DNA from: Lysobacter_C sp966210725
Lineage (GTDB): Bacteria; Pseudomonadota; Gammaproteobacteria; Xanthomonadales; Xanthomonadaceae
DNA: 49,590 nucleotides
NCBI GenBank assembly: GCA_966210725.1
Contig: CBIHLN010000011.1
Coordinates: forward strand, 1 to 49,590
Direction of reading: 5' to 3'
The notes under the pieces are model-generated. The model searched no databases and had not been told where the DNA came from. It saw only the letters and a program-made list of their open reading frames with translations. Every line of letters starts with the position of its first letter. The first letter of the stretch is position 1. The translations under genes and the position numbers were made by a program. Positions 45,506 through 49,590 of the stretch are shown here, piece after piece.

Positions 45506-46471
45506 TCAGGTGTCGGTGGGGCGCGTCTGGCGCAGGTAATGGCCGGTCACGAGGCCCGCACCCAGCCAGCCCAGTGCGGCCGCGCCCAGCACGATGGCCA
45601 GCACGTGCAGCGGCCCGAACCCGCGCAGCGCGAAGTCGCTGCCGTAGCTGGCCGCCAGTTCGGCCAATGGCGCACGCAGCGCGAGCTGGGTGACGGTCAG
45701 CAGCACCAGGGCCAACGCCCCCGCGGCCAGGCCGTACCACGCCCCCAGGTACAGGAACGGCCGCCGGATAAAGCCGTCGGTGGCGCCCAGCAACTGCAGC
45801 ACGCCGATCTCGTCGCGCCGCTGCTGGATATCCAGGCGCACCGTGTTGCCGACCACCAGCACCGCGCCCAGCCCCAGCAGCGCAGCCAGCACGGCCGATA
45901 GCCGGAGGCCGAAGCGCAGCCAGCCGTCCAGGCGCTCGCGCCACGCCGCATCGTGCTGGACGACATCGGCTTCGGGCAGCGACTGCAGGCGCTCGGCGAG
46001 CACGCGCTCGTCGCCGGCCGGCGTCACCAGCAGCAGGTGCGGCAGCGGGTTCTCGTCCAGGCCGAGGCCCTCCAGCGCGTCCACCGCCTCACCCAGTCCG
46101 CCGCGCTCGCGCAACTCGGCCAGGCCCTCATCGGGCGTGCGCAGTTCGACCGCCGCGACATCCGCGTCGGCACGCAGCGTGTCGGCCAGTGCCGTGGCGC
46201 GCCCGGCTTCGACGTCCTGTTTCAGGAACACGCTGACCTGGCGCGACTGGCGTACGTCGCCCGCCAGCCGCTCGACATTGGACAGTGCGCCCCACAGGCC
46301 CAGCGGCAATGCCAGTGCCACTGCCATCACGCCCACGGTGAGCAGTGTTGCCCAGGGCTTGCCCAGCATGCGGCCAATGCTGGCCACGAAACTGTAGGCG
46401 TGGTGGTCCAGCCATGCGCCGACGCGGGAACGGCTGCGCGGCGCGACCTTTTGGGTGGCCGTTGCGGTCAT
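45506..46471 (-). CDS. ftsX: Cell-division ABC transporter permease FtsX
   Basis: A 321-residue inner-membrane protein of the divisome that couples FtsE ATP hydrolysis to septal peptidoglycan hydrolases. It has a cytoplasmic N-terminus, a first helix (about 40-62) and a large periplasmic loop (about 63-185, RQVSVFLKQDVEAG...). Three more helices follow, with the FtsX segment VLVVGNTVRLDIQQRRDEIGVLQLLGAT between. It overlaps ftsE by four bases (ATGA). Confidence 0.95.
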   Translation of the reverse strand: MTATATQKVAPRSRSRVGAWLDHHAYSFVASIGRMLGKPWATLLTVGVMAVALALPLGLWGALSNVERLAGDVRQSRQVSVFLKQDVEAGRATALADTLRADADVAAVELRTPDEGLAELRERGGLGEAVDALEGLGLDENPLPHLLLVTPAGDERVLAERLQSLPEADVVQHDAAWRERLDGWLRFGLRLSAVLAALLGLGAVLVVGNTVRLDIQQRRDEIGVLQLLGATDGFIRRPFLYLGAWYGLAAGALALVLLTVTQLALRAPLAELAASYGSDFALRGFGPLHVLAIVLGAAALGWLGAGLVTGHYLRQTRPTDT

Positions 46472-47154
46472 TCCGCCAGGTCCTCCGGGCGGATGTCGTC
46501 CAGCAAGCGGCCGTCGCCCAGCACCAGCACGCGCTTGCGCATGCGCTTGACCAGCGCCAGGTCGTGGCTGGCGACCAGCACGCTGGTGCCACGCTCGGGC
46601 AGCGCCTCCAGCAGCGCCAGGATCTCGGCCGACAGGGTGGGGTCGAGGTTGCCCGTGGGTTCGTCGGCCACCAGCAGGCGCGGTTCGGTGACCAGCGCGC
46701 GCGCGATGCCGACGCGCTGCTGTTCCCCCGCCGACAGTTGCGTCGGCAGCGCGTCGCCGCGGTCGGCCAGCGCGACCTTCTCCAGTGCCACGCGCACGCG
46801 CTTGCCGATCTCCGCGCGGGCGGTGCCGCGCAGCAGCAGCGGCAGCCCGACGTTGTCGGCGACGCTGCGATCGGCCAGCAGGCGGTGGTCCTGGAACACG
46901 ACGCCGACCTCGCGCCGGTGCATGGCGACCTGGCGGCCCCGCACATTGCGCAGGTTGCGCTCGTTGAACAGCACCGTGCCGCGGCTGGCGCGCTCGGAGA
47001 GGTGGATCAGCTTGAGCAGGGTGCTCTTGCCGGCGCCGGAGTGCCCGGTCACGAACAGCATCTCGCCGGTGTCGACTTCGAACGTCACCTCGCTCAGGGC
47101 CGTGCGGCCGCCGGCGTACTGCTTGCTGACGTTGTCAAAGCGAAGGACGGGCAT
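46468..47154 (-). CDS. ftsE: Cell-division ATP-binding protein FtsE
   Basis: A 228-residue ABC ATPase. Walker A is GHSGAGKST (37-45), the Q-loop is VVFQDHRLL, the signature is LSAGEQQR, Walker B is LLVADEPTGNLD and the H-loop is VASHDLAL. It works with FtsX at the septum. The start at MPVLRFDNVS is the usual FtsE N-terminus; a start seven codons upstream is possible but less likely. It lies 166 bp after rhlB, with a hairpin between, so it probably has its own promoter. Confidence 0.95.
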   Translation of the reverse strand: MPVLRFDNVSKQYAGGRTALSEVTFEVDTGEMLFVTGHSGAGKSTLLKLIHLSERASRGTVLFNERNLRNVRGRQVAMHRREVGVVFQDHRLLADRSVADNVGLPLLLRGTARAEIGKRVRVALEKVALADRGDALPTQLSAGEQQRVGIARALVTEPRLLVADEPTGNLDPTLSAEILALLEALPERGTSVLVASHDLALVKRMRKRVLVLGDGRLLDDIRPEDLAE

Positions 47155-47259
47155 GGACGGTGGGCGGTCCGGCATCGGGGAGCGGCGAGTATCGCAGATG
47201 GAAACGCGCGCCGATGCCTTGCCGGTGCGATGGAGAAATCCGTTCCCTGGAAACGTATA

Positions 47260-47286
47260 CGGCCGGTCGATGGCATCGACCGGCCG
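47260..47286 (-). terminator. Hairpin after rhlB
   Basis: A perfect 12-bp stem (CGGCCGGTCGAT with ATCGACCGGCCG) with a three-base loop, 34 bp after the rhlB stop on the minus strand. No long T-run follows, so termination may be partial. Confidence 0.6.
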
Positions 47287-47320
47287 TCAGGCGCGCGAGG
47301 GCCGCCGCGGCGGCCCCGCG

Positions 47321-49099
47321 TCAGTGCTGCGAGCGCGGCGCGCGGGTCACCAGCGACTTCAGTCCGCGGCCGATGCGACCCAGCAAACCGGGCTTGTCGC
47401 CGGGCGGGGTCGGTGCGGCCGGCGCCCCGGCCTGCGCCTTGCGGGCGTTGACCTGGGTCGGGCCGGACCGGCGCGGGGCCGGTGCGGTTGCAGGCGCGGC
47501 GTTGCCGGCTGCTGCAGGCGTCGCCGCCTCGCCCTCGGCCAGCTTGCGGCCACCGCGGCGGCGGCGGCGCTTGCGCGGCGGACGCGCGGCGTCGTCGCCT
47601 GTTGCAGGCGCGGCATCGGGCGCCGTGACCGCGGTCTGCGGACGCGGCGCGCGGGCTTCGGCGACACCCGTCTCGGCACCGGCGGCCGCAGCGGTAGCGC
47701 CTTCGTCGCGGCGCGGACGACGCGGACGCGGCGCACCGCCCTCACTGCGGCGCTCGCCGCTGCGGCCACGACCGCCGGCACTTCCGCCGGGGCCACGACG
47801 CCCACCGCCGCGACGTTCCTCGTCGGCCGCGCGCTGCTCGCGGGCTTCCTTGAAGATTTCGCCGATGCTCTCGGAGTCGTCGCCCTCGCTGCCCTCGGGC
47901 ACGGCGCGCGGGGTGCGCGGCAGCGCCTTCAGCAGCTCGGCGGTGACCGGCTCGGACGGCAGCTTCTGGTCGATGTAGGCCTCGATGTCCGGCAGGCCCA
48001 TCGCGTAGCGCTCGCAAGCAAAGCTGATCGCATCGCCCTCGGCGCCCAGGCGCGCGGTGCGGCCGATGCGGTGCACGTAGTCCTCGGCGTCGAACGGCAG
48101 GTCGTAGTTGTAGACGTGGCTGACGCCGTCGATGTGCAGGCCTCGCGCGGCGACGTCGGTCGCCACCAGGATCTCCAGCTGGCCGGCCTGGAACTTCTTC
48201 AGCAGCGACTCGCGCTTCTTCTGCGGCACGTCGCCGCTCAGCACGCCGACGCGGTAGCCGGCACGCTCCAGCGACCGCGCCACGCGCTCCACGAACGCCT
48301 TGGTGTTGACGAACACCATGGTGCGTGCGCCCTCGCTGCGCGACAGCAGGCCCAGCAGCAGCGGCAGCTTTTCCTCGTCCGCGGGGTAGTACAGCTTCTG
48401 GCGCACACGCGACGCGGTGATGGTCTCGGTTTCGACCACCAGCTTCTGCGGCTCGTTCATGTGCTCGTAGGCCAGCTCCAGCACGCGGTGGCTGAGGGTG
48501 GCCGAGAACAGCAGCGTCTGGCGCGTGGTGCGCGCCGGCATCCGGCGCAGCAGGAAGCGGATGTCCTTGATGAAGCCCAGGTCGAACATGCGATCGGCCT
48601 CGTCCAGCACGCACATCTCGCAGGCGTGCAGCGACACGACCTTGTGCTGCTTGACGTAGTCGATCAGGCGTCCGGGCGTGGCGATGATGACGTCGGCGCC
48701 TTCCTGCAGCAGCGCGCGCTGCTTGTCGTAGTCGACGCCGCCGTAGACGAGCGCGAACTTCAGGCCGAGGTCGGCGCCGAACTTCACCGCGTCCTTGTGG
48801 ATCTGGATCGCCAGCTCGCGCGTCGGCGCCAGGATCAGGGCGCGCGGGTCTTCGGGCTTGCGCTCGGCCAGCGCCGGCTGCGTCAGCAGGCGGTTCATCA
48901 CCGCGACCAGGAAGGCGAGCGTCTTGCCGGTGCCGGTCTGCGCCTGGCCGGCGACGTCGCCGCCCTTGAGCGCCACCGGCAGGGTCATGGCCTGGATCGG
49001 GGTGCAGCGGGTAAAGCCGGCGGCCTCCAGGCCGGCCAGCAGGGTGGGGTGCAGTTCGAACGAGTCGAACGTGATGTCGGTCAGGGGTTTGTCGCTCAT
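47321..49099 (-). CDS. rhlB: DEAD-box ATP-dependent RNA helicase RhlB
   Basis: A 592-residue helicase; in gamma-proteobacteria RhlB unwinds RNA for the RNase E degradosome. The core (1-about 390) shows the Q motif (FTRCTPIQAMTLP), AQTGTGKT, PTRELAIQI, VLDEADRMF, FSATL, VATDVAARGLHI and YVHRIGRTARLG. The remaining about 200 residues are low-complexity, rich in Arg, Gly, Ala and Pro, with a run KRRRRRGGRK, and probably bind RNA. The length is like Xanthomonas RhlB and well above E. coli (421 aa). Divergent trxA, as in other gamma-proteobacteria, supports the name. Start at MSDKPLTDITF. Confidence 0.94.
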   Translation of the reverse strand: MSDKPLTDITFDSFELHPTLLAGLEAAGFTRCTPIQAMTLPVALKGGDVAGQAQTGTGKTLAFLVAVMNRLLTQPALAERKPEDPRALILAPTRELAIQIHKDAVKFGADLGLKFALVYGGVDYDKQRALLQEGADVIIATPGRLIDYVKQHKVVSLHACEMCVLDEADRMFDLGFIKDIRFLLRRMPARTTRQTLLFSATLSHRVLELAYEHMNEPQKLVVETETITASRVRQKLYYPADEEKLPLLLGLLSRSEGARTMVFVNTKAFVERVARSLERAGYRVGVLSGDVPQKKRESLLKKFQAGQLEILVATDVAARGLHIDGVSHVYNYDLPFDAEDYVHRIGRTARLGAEGDAISFACERYAMGLPDIEAYIDQKLPSEPVTAELLKALPRTPRAVPEGSEGDDSESIGEIFKEAREQRAADEERRGGGRRGPGGSAGGRGRSGERRSEGGAPRPRRPRRDEGATAAAAGAETGVAEARAPRPQTAVTAPDAAPATGDDAARPPRKRRRRRGGRKLAEGEAATPAAAGNAAPATAPAPRRSGPTQVNARKAQAGAPAAPTPPGDKPGLLGRIGRGLKSLVTRAPRSQH

Positions 49100-49325
49100 G
49101 CGGTTCAGGTATCCGGCGCGCGGTGGCGCGCAGTGGTGGGCGCTTGCACGGCCGGCACGGGCCACGCAGACTGCCGGGGGTCGGCCAGTTGCGTCCTGAC
49201 CGCAGGCGCGGCGCCTTGAGGGCCCCGCGAAACGCCCCAGTTTAGCGCACTGGCACGTCCGGCCCCGCGCCGGGCGGTCGCCGCGGCCGACCCGCCACCC
49301 CAGAACCGCACCGCAGGAGCCTCCC

Positions 49326-49590
49326 GTGAGCGAGAAAGTGATGCATGTCGGCGATGCCGATTTCGACAGCGCCGTGCTGCAGTCCTCCGAACCCGTCCTG
49401 GTCGATTTCTGGGCCGAGTGGTGCGGGCCCTGCAAGATGATCGCACCGGCCCTGGACGAACTGGCCGAGGCGTACGACGGCCGGGTCAAGATTGCCAAGG
49501 TCAACGTCGACCACAACCGCACCACGGCCATGAAATACCACGTGCGCTCGATCCCGATGCTGCTGCTGTTCAAGGACGGCCAGGTCCAGG
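49326..49590 (+). CDS. trxA: Thioredoxin, partial (3' end outside the window)
   Basis: The frame from GTG at 49326 reads a thioredoxin: VLVDFWAEWCGPCKMIAPAL with the redox pair WCGPC, then VNVDHNRTTAMKYHVRSIPMLLLFKDG, which includes the cis-Pro. It breaks off at the window edge after about 88 of the expected 108 or so residues. AGGAG seven bases before the GTG supports the start. It is divergent from rhlB; in this group rho commonly follows, but that is outside the window. Confidence 0.95.
   Translation, partial: MSEKVMHVGDADFDSAVLQSSEPVLVDFWAEWCGPCKMIAPALDELAEAYDGRVKIAKVNVDHNRTTAMKYHVRSIPMLLLFKDGQVQ

Overview
The window looks like a chromosomal segment of a gamma-proteobacterium of the family Xanthomonadaceae, of the Lysobacter/Luteimonas kind. 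The base composition is very GC-rich, with GTG and TTG starts. Several genes are typical of that family: an Ax21-type outer-membrane protein, an OleA thiolase, an XgtA-like GH13_23 alpha-glucosidase and a RhlB with a long basic tail. Short inverted repeats of the TGTAGGAGCG type lie between genes. No prophage, insertion sequence, CRISPR array, tRNA or rRNA was seen.

Layout. 1-7.4 kb: an M49-like metallopeptidase lipoprotein, a DUF2058 protein divergent from a YgjP-like metallopeptidase, a VOC protein, an FAD-dependent aromatic-type monooxygenase, and an exported esterase made of two tandem alpha/beta-hydrolase domains. 7.4-16.9 kb: an alpha-glucan (maltodextrin) locus. It holds a DUF6445 oxygenase-like protein, a GH97 alpha-glucosidase, a GH13_23 alpha-glucosidase, a divergent SLC45-like MFS sugar transporter, a GH13 lipoprotein amylase and a LacI-type regulator. 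Together these could cut glucans at the cell surface, import oligosaccharides and hydrolyse them to glucose under repression. No TonB-dependent receptor lies in the window.

17-23.2 kb: nitrogen control. glnA has a near-perfect sigma-54 promoter and two phased NtrC enhancer sites. Its regulators ntrB and ntrC lie downstream, separated from it by an ECF sigma / anti-sigma / DUF4097 cassette. 23.3-26.8 kb: a Cu/Zn superoxide dismutase lipoprotein, a GNAT acetyltransferase, a protein of unknown function and a FadI-type thiolase. 27-30 kb: hemD-hemX-hemY on the minus strand. 30.2-34.8 kb: a hotdog thioesterase, a small lipoprotein, then rhodanese-secB-gpsA with ax21 and trmL beyond, a layout related to the enterobacterial yibN-grxC-secB-gpsA-cysE-trmL neighbourhood.

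34.8-43.5 kb: an SDR oxidoreductase, a periplasmic protein of unknown function, a large M16 protease, a DUF4156 lipoprotein, an oleA without oleBCD beside it, rpoH, and a glutathionyl-hydroquinone reductase. 43.6-49.6 kb: ung and a small membrane protein, a two-receiver response regulator whose first receiver lacks the phospho-acceptor Asp, ftsEX, rhlB, and the start of trxA running off the end.

Most genes are ordinary housekeeping or accessory genes. The items most worth a second look are the glnA control region, the glucan locus with its DUF6445 protein, the pentapeptide-motif M49 homologue, the double esterase, the degenerate double receiver, the inverted repeat in front of rpoH, and the repeat families, one copy of which supplies a gene's stop codon.
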